DNA of 34,763 nucleotides. It comes from an uncultured Blautia sp. (lineage in GTDB: Bacteria; Bacillota; Clostridia; Lachnospirales; Lachnospiraceae). How positions within the stretch are numbered: position 1 is the stretch's first letter; each line of letters starts with the position of its first letter. Positions 1 through 6,593 of this stretch are shown here, one piece after another. Under the pieces are notes generated by a model. It was not told the DNA's origin and ran no database searches. It worked only from the letters and a program-made list of their open reading frames with translations. The translations under genes were made by a program, and so were the position numbers. The DNA lies in NCBI GenBank assembly GCA_944380235.1, contig CALWHD010000014.1, positions 1 to 34,763 on the forward strand, given 5' to 3'.

Positions 1-398
1 CTCATAAGATAAAAGACCACTTCTGTCTTCTCGTGAAAAGTCAGCCCTTTTTCTTCTTTGCCTTCCCATATAAGAACCGTCACGCCGGTATAGACCTGGT
101 GATGATTGCCCTGAAGATTTCCCAGCATCTCCTCTGCTTCTTTTTCTGATCCCGGTTTTCCGTAAATCTTTCCTTCAAAAGCCACCACAGTGTCTGCACC
201 AATGACCAGTACGTCTCCTGAAATCTTTTCAAAAACATCTCTGCACTTTAATGCAGAAAGTGTCTCCACAGCCTGTGCCGGGTCTCTGGTATCAATTGCT
301 TCTTCCACCTCGCTTACACAGACTTCAAAAGGAATACCCGCCTGGGCAAGAAGGTCTTTGCGCCTGGGTGAAGCACTTGCAAGTATAATATTTTTCAT
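1..398 (-). CDS. maf: Maf-like nucleotide pyrophosphatase (3' end cut by window edge)
   Basis: The visible N-terminal 132 residues begin MKNIILASASPRR, the phosphate-contacting S-x-SPRR motif of the Maf/HAM1-like fold. They continue with an E-rich helix and IGADTVV at about residues 65-71, which holds the catalytic Asp region. Family members hydrolyse non-canonical or modified nucleoside triphosphates (dTTP/UTP or m7GTP subfamilies) to the monophosphate and PPi in the cytoplasm, and they can inhibit septation when overproduced. The start ATG at 398-396 is supported by an AAAGGAG sequence at 404-410. The protein is usually about 190-200 aa, so roughly a third lies outside the window. It has its own promoter (435-463) and is separated from the upstream flavodoxin operon by a terminator. 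The family is clear; the subfamily cannot be assigned from the visible part. Confidence 0.93.
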   Translation of the reverse strand, partial: MKNIILASASPRRKDLLAQAGIPFEVCVSEVEEAIDTRDPAQAVETLSALKCRDVFEKISGDVLVIGADTVVAFEGKIYGKPGSEKEAEEMLGNLQGNHHQVYTGVTVLIWEGKEEKGLTFHEKTEVVFYLM

Positions 399-434
399 GA
401 CAACTCCTTTGTACCTTTCTGTGTTCTACTCCTT

Positions 435-463
435 CAGTATAGACTCTCTGTCCTGTTCCTGCA
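435..463 (-). promoter_or_regulatory. Predicted sigma-A promoter of maf
   Basis: On the minus strand TTGCAG (463-458) and TATACT (440-435) are separated by 17 bp, a close match to the housekeeping consensus. The promoter lies between the flavodoxin-operon terminator and the maf start codon. Confidence 0.6.
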
Positions 464-532
464 ACTGAAAAATCGAAGATCTTTCCTCTGCTTCGTTCAG
501 CATCCCTATACAGACCGGCAGTAAAACAATTA

Positions 533-566
533 TGGGCGGAGAGCCTTTTTCCGGCATCTCCGCCCA
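533..566 (-). terminator. Rho-independent terminator after flavodoxin operon
   Basis: TGGGCGGAGA at 533-542 pairs with TCTCCGCCCA at 557-566, and an inner GCC/GGC pair extends the stem with one bulged A. On the minus strand it follows the flavodoxin stop codon by about 25 nt. The downstream run is T-rich but interrupted (ATAATTGTTTT), so termination strength is uncertain. Confidence 0.7.
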
Positions 567-591
567 TTCTGATTTTTAGTCAATTATCTCT

Positions 592-1017
592 TTACTGCTG
601 AGCCAGTGCCCTGCCCAGCCCTTTGCACGCCTCTTTCGCCTCATCATCCGGCTCCTCATTGCAGATCACGCCATTGTACACCAGCACAGCGCCGTCTTCT
701 CTGCATTTTGCCTCCCAGTTTCTCATCCATTCGCCGTCACCCCATCCATAGGAACCAAACAAACCGATTTTCTTTCCGGAAAGAGCACTTTCGCAGGATT
801 CAAATACCGGAGCAAATTCTGTATCCTCCAGTTCCTCGTCTCCCATAGAAGGGCAGCCGAAGGCAATGGCATCATAATCTCCCATTTGATCTGCAGAAAA
901 AGAAGAAACTTCGATCATTTCCGCTTCAGCGCCTGCATCCTTCATGCCCTGCACTACTTCCTGTGCCATCATTTCTGTATTACCTGTTCCACTCCAGTAT
1001 ACAACTGCTGTTTTCAT
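592..1017 (-). CDS. Short-chain flavodoxin (FMN electron carrier)
   Basis: This 141-aa protein has the flavodoxin phosphate-binding loop SGTGNTE at residues 9-15 after a first beta-strand (MKTAVVYW). It continues with FGCPSMGDEELED and LFGSYGWGDGEWM, the two FMN ring-contact loops of short-chain flavodoxins. It carries low-potential electrons in the cytoplasm and commonly replaces ferredoxin when iron is scarce. The start ATG at 1017 has an AGAGG sequence 9 nt upstream. It is the last gene of the DUF2325-DUF3793-flavodoxin operon, with 38 bp between it and the preceding stop, and a terminator follows. The DtxR-like sites at the operon promoter fit an iron-starvation role; that part is inference. 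Confidence 0.95.
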   Translation of the reverse strand: MKTAVVYWSGTGNTEMMAQEVVQGMKDAGAEAEMIEVSSFSADQMGDYDAIAFGCPSMGDEELEDTEFAPVFESCESALSGKKIGLFGSYGWGDGEWMRNWEAKCREDGAVLVYNGVICNEEPDDEAKEACKGLGRALAQQ

Positions 1018-1055
1018 CTTACTCTACCTCTCTTTTTCTTGTCTTACTTTCTATG

Positions 1056-1607
1056 TTAAGCTGCTACGATCAGCTTTCTTACGGGTCTTCCCATTAAGAA
1101 CAGCTTTTCATAAACTGCCTCACATTTCTTAAATCTGCGGAATGTTTCCCGGGCGTCACATTCATTGCAGTAAACTTTCCAGCATCCGCAGCATTTGCAG
1201 TTTCTTCCTTCATTTTCTATAAACCCTCTTACATCCTCTTCCGGATACCCCAGAAAAAGACCGATCTCATGGGGAAATACCCTGCACTGCATAATTCTCT
1301 GTCTTAAGATCTCCACTGCTTCCCGGGCAGTTTCATAAGTATATCCTTCCTCTGCCAGCATTTTTCTCGTCTCTGGTCTCTGGAGATCTGCCCTGAGCCT
1401 GCTTTTCCTGTATAAATACAGCAGGGCGCGCTTCCCATTGATTTTCATCACAGTAAGCTCCAGCCCCTTTTCTTTTAGTATTTCTCTCCACTTCTTTAAA
1501 ATACTATGTAACTCTTCTTTCTTTTCCCACGGATACCAGAAAAGATTTGCTGTCTTCAGTCCCGCCAGGGTAGGGGCACTGTGCCGGATCAGAAATTCAT
1601 CAAGCAT
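1056..1607 (-). CDS. DUF3793 family protein, Cys-rich C-terminus
   Basis: This 183-aa cytoplasmic protein of unknown function matches the DUF3793 family by its N-terminus (APTLAGLKTANLF) and the segment FPHEIGLFLGYPEEDVRGF at about residues 111-129. The C-terminal third contains a dense cysteine cluster (C137, C139, C140, C142, C147, C150, C162) followed by an ETFRRFKKCEAVY helix, which suggests metal or Fe-S binding or a thiol switch. The in-frame upstream extension to 1715 is rejected because ATG 1607 has a GGAGGAG sequence immediately upstream. The gene overlaps the DUF2325 gene by 8 bp, indicating translational coupling. No biochemical role is established to my knowledge. The flavodoxin partner and operator suggest an iron- or redox-related function. 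Confidence 0.85.
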   Translation of the reverse strand: MLDEFLIRHSAPTLAGLKTANLFWYPWEKKEELHSILKKWREILKEKGLELTVMKINGKRALLYLYRKSRLRADLQRPETRKMLAEEGYTYETAREAVEILRQRIMQCRVFPHEIGLFLGYPEEDVRGFIENEGRNCKCCGCWKVYCNECDARETFRRFKKCEAVYEKLFLMGRPVRKLIVAA

Positions 1608-1896
1608 AAACGGCTCCTCCTTTGATTTCTTCCAGGACAGACTGTAAAGCTGCCGTACTGCTTCTGTGGATACGCACAATAGGAATCTTATTTCTTTTGG
1701 CTTCCTGTGAAGCATTCATGACCATTTTATGGGATACGGTATTGGTAAATAAAAGAAGCAGATCCGGACATCCCATTTTCTTTCTGATCGATCCGTGCTC
1801 TTTCACGAAAACCTTTGCCTTACATCCATAGTCTTGACATAGATTTTCATATCTGGCAACCATTCTCTCATTCCCTCCGATAATAACAATACTCAT
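1600..1896 (-). CDS. DUF2325 family small protein
   Basis: This 98-aa protein opens with MSIVIIGGNERMVARYENLC, the Rossmann-like strand and glycine loop typical of DUF2325. It ends with a strand-helix pair (IPIVRIHRSSTAALQSVLEEI). The predicted fold is a small alpha/beta domain; the substrate or partner is unknown. C19 and C25 are present near the first helix, and C43 lies in the GCPDLLLLFTN strand. The ATG at 1896 is preceded by AAAGGAG with 8-nt spacing. It is the first gene of the operon with DUF3793 and flavodoxin and lies directly under two TTAG-N6-CTAA dyads. Confidence 0.85.
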   Translation of the reverse strand: MSIVIIGGNERMVARYENLCQDYGCKAKVFVKEHGSIRKKMGCPDLLLLFTNTVSHKMVMNASQEAKRNKIPIVRIHRSSTAALQSVLEEIKGGAVYA

Positions 1897-1912
1897 AGCT
1901 GTATCTCCTTTC

Positions 1913-1932
1913 TGGTTAGTTTTTTCTAACCA
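1913..1932. promoter_or_regulatory. Inverted repeat upstream of DUF2325 RBS (second TTAG-N6-CTAA site)
   Basis: A perfect 7-bp inverted repeat (TGGTTAG / CTAACCA) is separated by six A/T bases and ends about 2 nt before the AAAGGAG of the DUF2325 gene. It shares the TTAG-N6-CTAA form of the promoter-proximal site at 2007-2020, so it may be a second repressor site. A small mRNA hairpin affecting ribosome access is the alternative. Confidence 0.55.
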
Positions 1933-2006
1933 TGTGATTAAAAAAAACGACAGAATTCTTCTGTTCGCTGCTGTTGCTGTTTCTGTGATTTTGTCGATGT
2001 CATAAA

Positions 2007-2020
2007 TTAGTTTTAACTAA
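2007..2020. promoter_or_regulatory. DtxR-like operator at the DUF2325 operon promoter
   Basis: TTAGTT-TT-AACTAA is a perfect dyad located just downstream of the -10 region of the minus-strand promoter, where a bound repressor would block initiation. The TTAG...CTAA half-sites resemble those of iron-dependent DtxR/IdeR boxes. The regulator is not encoded in the window, so its identity is inferred. Confidence 0.5.
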
Positions 2021-2022
2021 CT

Positions 2023-2053
2023 ACTATAATACTCATTTTTTCTTATTTGTCAA
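2023..2053 (-). promoter_or_regulatory. Promoter of DUF2325-DUF3793-flavodoxin operon
   Basis: On the minus strand TTGACA (2053-2048) is a perfect -35. Candidate -10 hexamers are TATAGT (2028-2023, 19-bp spacer) or ATTATA (2030-2025, 17-bp spacer). The operator dyad at 2007-2020 begins within a few bases of the -10. Confidence 0.6.
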
Positions 2054-2096
2054 TAGGTTTTTGAAATTTTTTCCTTTCATGAGCCAATTGACCGGA

Positions 2097-2125
2097 TTGA
2101 CCCCATACAGCTTTTCTGTTAGAGT
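2097..2125 (+). promoter_or_regulatory. Predicted promoter of HAD phosphatase gene
   Basis: TTGACC (2097-2102) and TAGAGT (2120-2125) are separated by 17 bp. The gene begins about 30 nt downstream with an AAAAGGAGATG ribosome binding region. This promoter is divergent from the DUF2325 operon promoter. Confidence 0.5.
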
Positions 2126-2154
2126 GTTTTTAAAATATAAAAGGAGATGAACCT

Positions 2155-2967
2155 ATGAAACTGCTTTTTACTGATCTGGACGGAACACTGTTAAAAGATG
2201 ATAAATCTATTTCCCCGGAAACTCTTTCCGCAATAAGACAGGCAGCAAAAAATGGAAATCTGACTGTCATCACCACCGGACGCTCCCTGTCCTCCGCGCT
2301 TCCCTACATCCGCCAGTTAAAAGAGATTCAGGATCCCTGTTATGCTATTACTTACAACGGCGGTCTGATCTACGACTGTACCAGAGAAGAGATTCTGTAT
2401 AAAAGAACGATTCCCCTTCCCTATGTCAAATATATTTTCCAGCAGGCAGAAAAATTCGGCATCCACTGCCAAACATACGAAAACGGTATTGTCCTTGCAC
2501 CAAGAGACCGGGAAGAACTCCGGGAGTATGAGGAACATTCCAGGATGCCGGTCAGGATTGATCCCCGCCTTCTGGATCATTTAAAAGAAGAGCCGGTGAA
2601 AGTCCTCACCTCCTGTCTGACAGACCGGGAACTCCATGACCGATACCGCCGTTCTCTGACCCAATGGGCTAAGGGAAAAGTCTCTGTCTTCTTCTCCAAT
2701 GAACACTACATGGAACACGTCCCGGAAGGTACCTCCAAAGGTGCAGCAATCCTCTGGCTCTGTGACCGGCTTAGTGTCTCTGTAGAGAACACCGTAGCTG
2801 CCGGAGATGCAGAAAATGACATTGCCATGCTCTGTACCGCCCACATAGGTGTCTGTATGGCAAACGGTGCCTCAGAGGTCAAGAATCATGCGGACTACAT
2901 TACTCTCTCTGACAACAATCACGATGGAATCCGGGAGATCATTGAAAAATTTATAGAAAATTCATGA
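2155..2967 (+). CDS. Cof-type HAD-IIB family sugar/nucleotide phosphatase
   Basis: This 270-aa protein is of normal length for Cof/YidA-type phosphatases. HAD motif I is DLDGTLL at about residues 7-13, holding the nucleophilic Asp and acid/base Asp. Motif II lies in the VITTGRS segment. The conserved Lys is in EGTSKGAAI, and motif IV is AGDAENDIAML near the C-terminus, which coordinates Mg2+. The central C2B cap domain (about residues 85-190) determines substrate, usually sugar phosphates, FMN or PLP, but the sequence alone does not reveal which. The start ATG has AAAAGGAG upstream. The gene appears monocistronic, with its own promoter at 2097-2125. Confidence 0.92.
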   Translation: MKLLFTDLDGTLLKDDKSISPETLSAIRQAAKNGNLTVITTGRSLSSALPYIRQLKEIQDPCYAITYNGGLIYDCTREEILYKRTIPLPYVKYIFQQAEKFGIHCQTYENGIVLAPRDREELREYEEHSRMPVRIDPRLLDHLKEEPVKVLTSCLTDRELHDRYRRSLTQWAKGKVSVFFSNEHYMEHVPEGTSKGAAILWLCDRLSVSVENTVAAGDAENDIAMLCTAHIGVCMANGASEVKNHADYITLSDNNHDGIREIIEKFIENS

Positions 2968-2975
2968 AGAATCCC

Positions 2976-3004
2976 TTTATTCTTCTCATAAACTGGATTA
3001 TAAT
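2976..3004 (+). promoter_or_regulatory. Candidate promoter upstream of YtxH-like gene
   Basis: A perfect TATAAT lies at 2999-3004, with a weak TTTATT at 2976-2981 at 17-bp spacing. It lies between the HAD gene and the small acidic protein gene and would start transcription around 3011, just before a possible 24-codon reading frame. Confidence 0.4.
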
Positions 3005-3013
3005 GGAGAAAAT

Positions 3014-3088
3014 ATGAAAGAACAGCAGCAGGGAAGATTTTTCTTTCCAGACGGACATGTCTGCCTGCGCAGACATTACCAGCAATAG
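3014..3088 (+). CDS. Possible 24-aa leader or microprotein
   Basis: An ATG at 3014 is preceded by GGAG at 5-nt spacing (3005-3008). It opens a 24-codon frame (MKEQQQGRFFFPDGHVC...) that ends with TAG at 3086-3088. It is basic and aromatic with two Cys/His pairs, and I recognise no homologue. It could be a chance frame in the leader of the downstream gene, because the TATAAT at 2999 would place the transcript start only a few bases before its ATG. Support is limited to the RBS and position. Confidence 0.2.
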   Translation: MKEQQQGRFFFPDGHVCLRRHYQQ

Positions 3089-3142
3089 GCGGACTCTATA
3101 TGCGAACCATCTATTGTCATGAATCATGAAAGGAATATGGAT

Positions 3143-3607
3143 ATGGGAAATTTTGGAAAAAAAATGATTGGTTTTGGTATTCTGGGCGCAGCTGCCGGCG
3201 CGGCAGTCTATTACTTCCAGAAGAAAAAAGAGGAAAATCCTGATCTGCAGGAAGAATTCGCAGATTTCCAGGACAATGTCAAAGAGACTGCGGCTTCCGC
3301 AGTAAACGTAGCGGTAAAATTAAAAGAGGCCGTGGAAAAATCCGTAGATGACGCGGTTTCCAAAGTAAAGGAACATACCGATGATTTCGTGGATGACGAT
3401 ATCTTTGAGGATGAAGATGCCAGCCTGGAGGATGATCTTTCAGACTTGGCTGAAGATGCCCAGAAGACAGCAGACGATCTTAAGGATAAAGCCAAAGATA
3501 TGGTCTCTGACTTAAAAGATAAAGCTGAAGAGGCCGTGGAAGACATAAAAAAAGCTGCTGCAGATCCAGGCAACACACAGAGTTCTCAGGACAGCAGCAA
3601 GGAATAA
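3143..3607 (+). CDS. Small membrane-anchored acidic YtxH-like protein
   Basis: This 154-aa protein starts with a glycine/alanine-rich transmembrane segment (FGILGAAAGAAVYYF, about residues 11-25). A KKK stop-transfer patch and a long, highly charged, likely helical tail of DLKDKAKDMVSDLKDKAEE-type repeats follow. This layout matches YtxH-like/LEA-like general stress or envelope proteins of Firmicutes, with the tail facing the cytoplasm. The start at 3143 is chosen over ATGs at 3119 and 3137 because AAAGGA at 3129-3134 gives 8-nt spacing to it but only 2 nt to 3137. It is convergent with azlD, and the 40-nt palindrome at 3669 lies between them. Its molecular role is unknown. Confidence 0.75.
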   Translation: MGNFGKKMIGFGILGAAAGAAVYYFQKKKEENPDLQEEFADFQDNVKETAASAVNVAVKLKEAVEKSVDDAVSKVKEHTDDFVDDDIFEDEDASLEDDLSDLAEDAQKTADDLKDKAKDMVSDLKDKAEEAVEDIKKAAADPGNTQSSQDSSKE

Positions 3608-3668
3608 TCTCTTCTTCTGTACTTTCTTTTTGCAGGCGGTGTGCTGAAGTATACCCGTTCTTTTCAAT

Positions 3669-3708
3669 GGCGGTCGTGCCGGGCAGATATCTGTCCGGCA
3701 CGACCGCC
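3669..3708. terminator. 40-nt near-perfect palindrome between convergent genes, probable bidirectional terminator
   Basis: GGCGGTCGTGCCGG at 3669-3682 pairs exactly with CCGGCACGACCGCC at 3695-3708. The central 12 nt contain the palindrome CAGATATCTG, so the whole element can form a stem of about 20 bp with almost no loop. It sits about 60 nt after the plus-strand stop and about 20 nt after the azlD stop. Neither flank has a real U-tract (TCTCTATTATC on plus, ATTGAAAAG on minus), so it is atypical as an intrinsic terminator. Confidence 0.6.
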
Positions 3709-3729
3709 TCTCTATTATCCTAAAACATT

Positions 3730-4056
3730 TCAGAAAACAACTTGTACCAGGATCATATAAAACACAGTTCCCCCTGCAATGGACAAAAGCATCTGCCGTT
3801 TCCATTTATGAAGAGCGATCACAAGGAGTACGGCCAACAGCTGAGGAATCCCGTGGTTTCCCGTAAGAACAGATACGTCCTTGAGAGAATAGACCACCAG
3901 CATGCCGAAAACAGCGGCGGGAAGTACTTTTCCCAAATAACGGACATATCCCGGTGTCTCTTTTCCCGGCGGAAATACCAGAAAAGGGAGGAACCGTGTA
4001 AGCAAAGTCCCCAGCACTACCATGGCAATAGTAACGATCTGCTGTGTCAGTGTCAT
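3730..4056 (-). CDS. azlD: AzlD-type small subunit of branched-chain amino acid exporter
   Basis: This 108-aa hydrophobic protein has about three to four transmembrane segments and the AzlD hallmark [11 protein letters not shown] near residues 18-28. It continues with [17 protein letters not shown]. With AzlC it forms an inner-membrane exporter of branched-chain amino acids or analogues. The start overlaps the azlC stop by 4 bp (ATGA type), indicating coupled translation. It is the last gene of the TPP-riboswitch operon and ends just before the palindrome at 3669-3708. Confidence 0.9.
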   Translation of the reverse strand: MTLTQQIVTIAMVVLGTLLTRFLPFLVFPPGKETPGYVRYLGKVLPAAVFGMLVVYSLKDVSVLTGNHGIPQLLAVLLVIALHKWKRQMLLSIAGGTVFYMILVQVVF

Positions 4057-4787
4057 TGTTTTTCCTCTCCTTTCCTTTCCTCCAGACAGGGACGAAGCAG
4101 CGTCAGTGCTGCCAGGATCATCAGCATGGCAGGAATGATAAAATTCTCACTGCCGAAAATCACCAGGCACAAAAGAGAGATCCCCAGCCCTGCCAGTGAG
4201 CTGGTATGACTCTTCTCTTTGAGCCACTGCTCCAGAAAGATCACTACAAACATGGCGGTCATGACAAACTCTAACCCTTCTGTATCAAACTGAATAAAAG
4301 AGCCAAAGATTCCGCCCAAAGCGGCGCCTGACACCCAGTAGATATGATTCAGGAGAGTGACAAAAAACATAAACCATCCCTTATCCACATCCTCAGGAAT
4401 CTTAGCCGTATAATTGATGGAAAAAGTTTCATCACACATTCCAAAGATCAGATAAATCTTCTTTCTTCCCACGCCCCGAAAGCGATCCAGCATGGAAATT
4501 CCATAAAACAAATGCCTGGCATTGATCATCACTGTCATCACCAGCGCCTGAATGGGATTAAAACTTCCCAGCAGCATACTTACAGCCACAAACTCCACAG
4601 ATCCGGCAAAGACCGTCATGCTCATCAGCAGAGGATACCAGAAGCTGAACCCGGATACATTCATATAGATCCCATAGGTCATCCCCAGAAACCAGAAACC
4701 GGCAAAGATGGGAATTGTATAGGGAAAGGCGCAGAGAAATGCTTTCTTTAAGATCAGGAATTTCCCCTTTTCTGAAATCCGCCTCAT
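4053..4787 (-). CDS. azlC: AzlC-type large subunit of branched-chain amino acid exporter
   Basis: This 244-aa integral membrane protein has the AzlC signature [13 protein letters not shown] at about residues 60-72 and the following INARHLFYG motif. About seven to eight hydrophobic helices are visible. The family exports branched-chain amino acids such as valine and isoleucine, or toxic analogues such as 4-azaleucine. The start overlaps the stop of the upstream ABC ATPase gene by 4 bp (4784-4787), so azlC is physically locked into the thiamine-precursor transport operon. The substrate in this organism is not established; the context raises the possibility of a substrate linked to thiamine metabolism, which is inference. 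Confidence 0.92.
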   Translation of the reverse strand: MRRISEKGKFLILKKAFLCAFPYTIPIFAGFWFLGMTYGIYMNVSGFSFWYPLLMSMTVFAGSVEFVAVSMLLGSFNPIQALVMTVMINARHLFYGISMLDRFRGVGRKKIYLIFGMCDETFSINYTAKIPEDVDKGWFMFFVTLLNHIYWVSGAALGGIFGSFIQFDTEGLEFVMTAMFVVIFLEQWLKEKSHTSSLAGLGISLLCLVIFGSENFIIPAMLMILAALTLLRPCLEERKGEEKQ

Positions 4788-5542
4788 CTGCCTGTCTCCT
4801 GAACTTCACCGATTTTTTCCATGATCTGCCGTTTATACTCCAGGAAGTTTTCCGTCAGATTAAAATCCTCTCTTCTTGGCTTCGGCTCTGTGATCAGAAT
4901 CTCTTCTGTGATCTTTCCGGGTTTTCCTGTCAGCAGATAAATCCTGTCAGCCAGAAGTATGGCCTCATCGATATCATGAGTGATAAAGATGGTAGACAGG
5001 TGAATCTGCTCCATAACCTTTAAATACCATTTGTGCATGGCGCTCTTTGTCAGTGTATCCAGGGCAGAAAAAGGTTCATCCAAAAGGGCGATCTTCTGGG
5101 AAAACATATATGTCCGCAAAAGAGCCGCCCGCTGCCGCATACCTCCGGAAAGCTGTGCCGGATACTGTTTCTGGGTGCCCTCCAGCCCGAACTCCTGAAA
5201 AAAAGGCTGTATCTTTTCTCGCGCTGCTTTTTTCTTTTCCCCTTTGATCAGCAGGGGCAGCGCCACATTATCCTCTATGGTCCTGTAGGGAAGGAGCAGG
5301 TCTTTCTGAAGCATATAGCTGACTTTTCCTGGCTTCCCTGTAATCTCCTCCCCGTCCAGAAACACCTTTCCTTCATCAGGCAGCAGCAATCCGGAGATCA
5401 CATTAAAAAGGGTGGTCTTGCCTCCGCCGCTGACTCCCAGCAGCGCTACCAGTTCTTTTTCATGAAGCTGCAGGGAAATATTTTCAAGAACAGGGACACC
5501 GTCAAAAGATTTGCTCACCTGTTCCACTTTCAGTTCCGCCAT
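4784..5542 (-). CDS. thiZ: ABC transporter ATPase, ThiZ-like (thiamine precursor import)
   Basis: This 252-aa nucleotide-binding subunit has Walker A GVSGGGKTT (about residues 36-44), signature LSGGMRQRAALLRTY, Walker B IALLDEPFSALD and the H-loop FITHDIDEA. It belongs to the nitrate/taurine/aliphatic-sulfonate/ThiZ branch and energises import with the ThiX permease. It lies 23 bp after the binding-protein gene and overlaps azlC by 4 bp. The assignment to thiamine pyrimidine precursors comes from the riboswitch and the NMT1/THI5-like binding protein rather than from the ATPase itself. The start MAELKVEQVSKSF gives the normal N-terminus. Confidence 0.88.
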   Translation of the reverse strand: MAELKVEQVSKSFDGVPVLENISLQLHEKELVALLGVSGGGKTTLFNVISGLLLPDEGKVFLDGEEITGKPGKVSYMLQKDLLLPYRTIEDNVALPLLIKGEKKKAAREKIQPFFQEFGLEGTQKQYPAQLSGGMRQRAALLRTYMFSQKIALLDEPFSALDTLTKSAMHKWYLKVMEQIHLSTIFITHDIDEAILLADRIYLLTGKPGKITEEILITEPKPRREDFNLTENFLEYKRQIMEKIGEVQETGR

Positions 5543-5565
5543 TTTCTTTCCAGCCTTTCCCTGCC

Positions 5566-6579
5566 CTATTCCGGCAGATAATCATTGGAGAATCCTGTAT
5601 TTTCCGGTATCTCTGTCTCTGACAGTCCGTTCTCATTCAGCCATGTATAAAACCCGTTCCATCTTTCCGGATCTATATATCCCCAGCGTTCTGCATCTGC
5701 CTGATACTGGTCCGCCAGATATTCCTGGCTAGCCTTTACCAGCTCTGCATCCAGCTCCGGAGAAGCCTCACATAATATCTGGGCTGCCCCGTCCGGATCC
5801 TCTATGGCAAATTCATATCCCTTTTTCAGTGCCCTTAAAAAAGCTTTTGCTGTGTCAGGTTCTTCTTCCAGGAAATCGTTATTGGCAATGATGACCGGGG
5901 TATAATAGTCAAAAGCCGGATTGATGTCCTTAAAAGCAAAATAATCGGTCTCCAGACCTGCCACTTCCGTGGCGATCCCCGCCCAGGCATAGAATACCCA
6001 GATCGCGTCCACAGACTTTGACTTTAGAGCAGATACTTCGTCTGTCACGGTGCTGGGGATCAGTTCTACCTTGCTGAAATCGCCGCCGTCTTGTTCCACC
6101 ACATTTTCCACCATTGCTTTTTCAATCGGAGCGTCCCAGGTAGCATATTTTTTTCCTTCCATTCCTTTTGGCCTGTCCATGCCCTCTCCTTTTCTGGAGA
6201 TAATCCCGGAAGTATTATGCTGTACCACTGCTGCAATGGCTGTGTTCGGAAGCTCATTTTCTCCCACAACTCCCGGCGCCATAGTATCCTGGAAGGAAAC
6301 TCCCACCTGTGCCTTTCCGGAAGCCACCAGAGCATCCGCTCCGTCCTCAGGAGGCTGCACGATCTCTACCTCAAGTCCTTCCTCCGCAAAATATCCTTTT
6401 TCCTGCGCCACATACAGTCCTGTATGATTGGTGTTGGGCGTCCAGTCCAAAACGAAGGTCAGCTTCTCCAGCTCCTTTTCCTGGTCCGTGCCTTGCTCCT
6501 GTTTTCCGGTCCCCTGACATGCAGTCATGGAAAACAGCATACCAGCGGATAAAAATACTGCCAATAATTTCTTTTTCAT
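5566..6579 (-). CDS. thiY: ThiY-like substrate-binding lipoprotein (NMT1/THI5-like)
   Basis: This 337-aa precursor has a lipoprotein signal peptide ending FSMTAC, with the lipidated Cys at about residue 21. An NMT1/THI5-like domain follows, opening FVLDWTPNTNHTGLYVAQ and containing the typical EKGYFAEEGL segment. ThiY binds formylaminopyrimidine-type thiamine salvage precursors outside the membrane and delivers them to ThiX/ThiZ. The upstream in-frame ATG at 6621 is rejected because MKKKLLAVFLSAG at 6579 is a canonical signal peptide start and AGGAGA precedes it. The TPP riboswitch upstream supports the thiamine assignment. The exact ligand (HMP, FAMP or thiamine) remains open. Confidence 0.9.
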   Translation of the reverse strand: MKKKLLAVFLSAGMLFSMTACQGTGKQEQGTDQEKELEKLTFVLDWTPNTNHTGLYVAQEKGYFAEEGLEVEIVQPPEDGADALVASGKAQVGVSFQDTMAPGVVGENELPNTAIAAVVQHNTSGIISRKGEGMDRPKGMEGKKYATWDAPIEKAMVENVVEQDGGDFSKVELIPSTVTDEVSALKSKSVDAIWVFYAWAGIATEVAGLETDYFAFKDINPAFDYYTPVIIANNDFLEEEPDTAKAFLRALKKGYEFAIEDPDGAAQILCEASPELDAELVKASQEYLADQYQADAERWGYIDPERWNGFYTWLNENGLSETEIPENTGFSNDYLPE

Positions 6580-6593
6580 TTGTCTGTTCTCTC

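Noticed and set aside
1608-1715. N-terminal extension of the DUF3793 protein to 1715.
   Set aside because: It would run deep into the DUF2325 gene in another frame, while ATG 1607 has a strong RBS and starts the family-like N-terminus.
2966-2988. GAAGAAT/ATTCTTC hairpin after the HAD gene as terminator.
   Set aside because: The stem is A/T-rich with seven pairs and has no T-run, so it is too weak to support.
4815-5600. Plus-strand frames opposite the ABC ATPase gene considered as genes.
   Set aside because: They lack RBS and domains and lie opposite the conserved Walker and signature motifs of thiZ.
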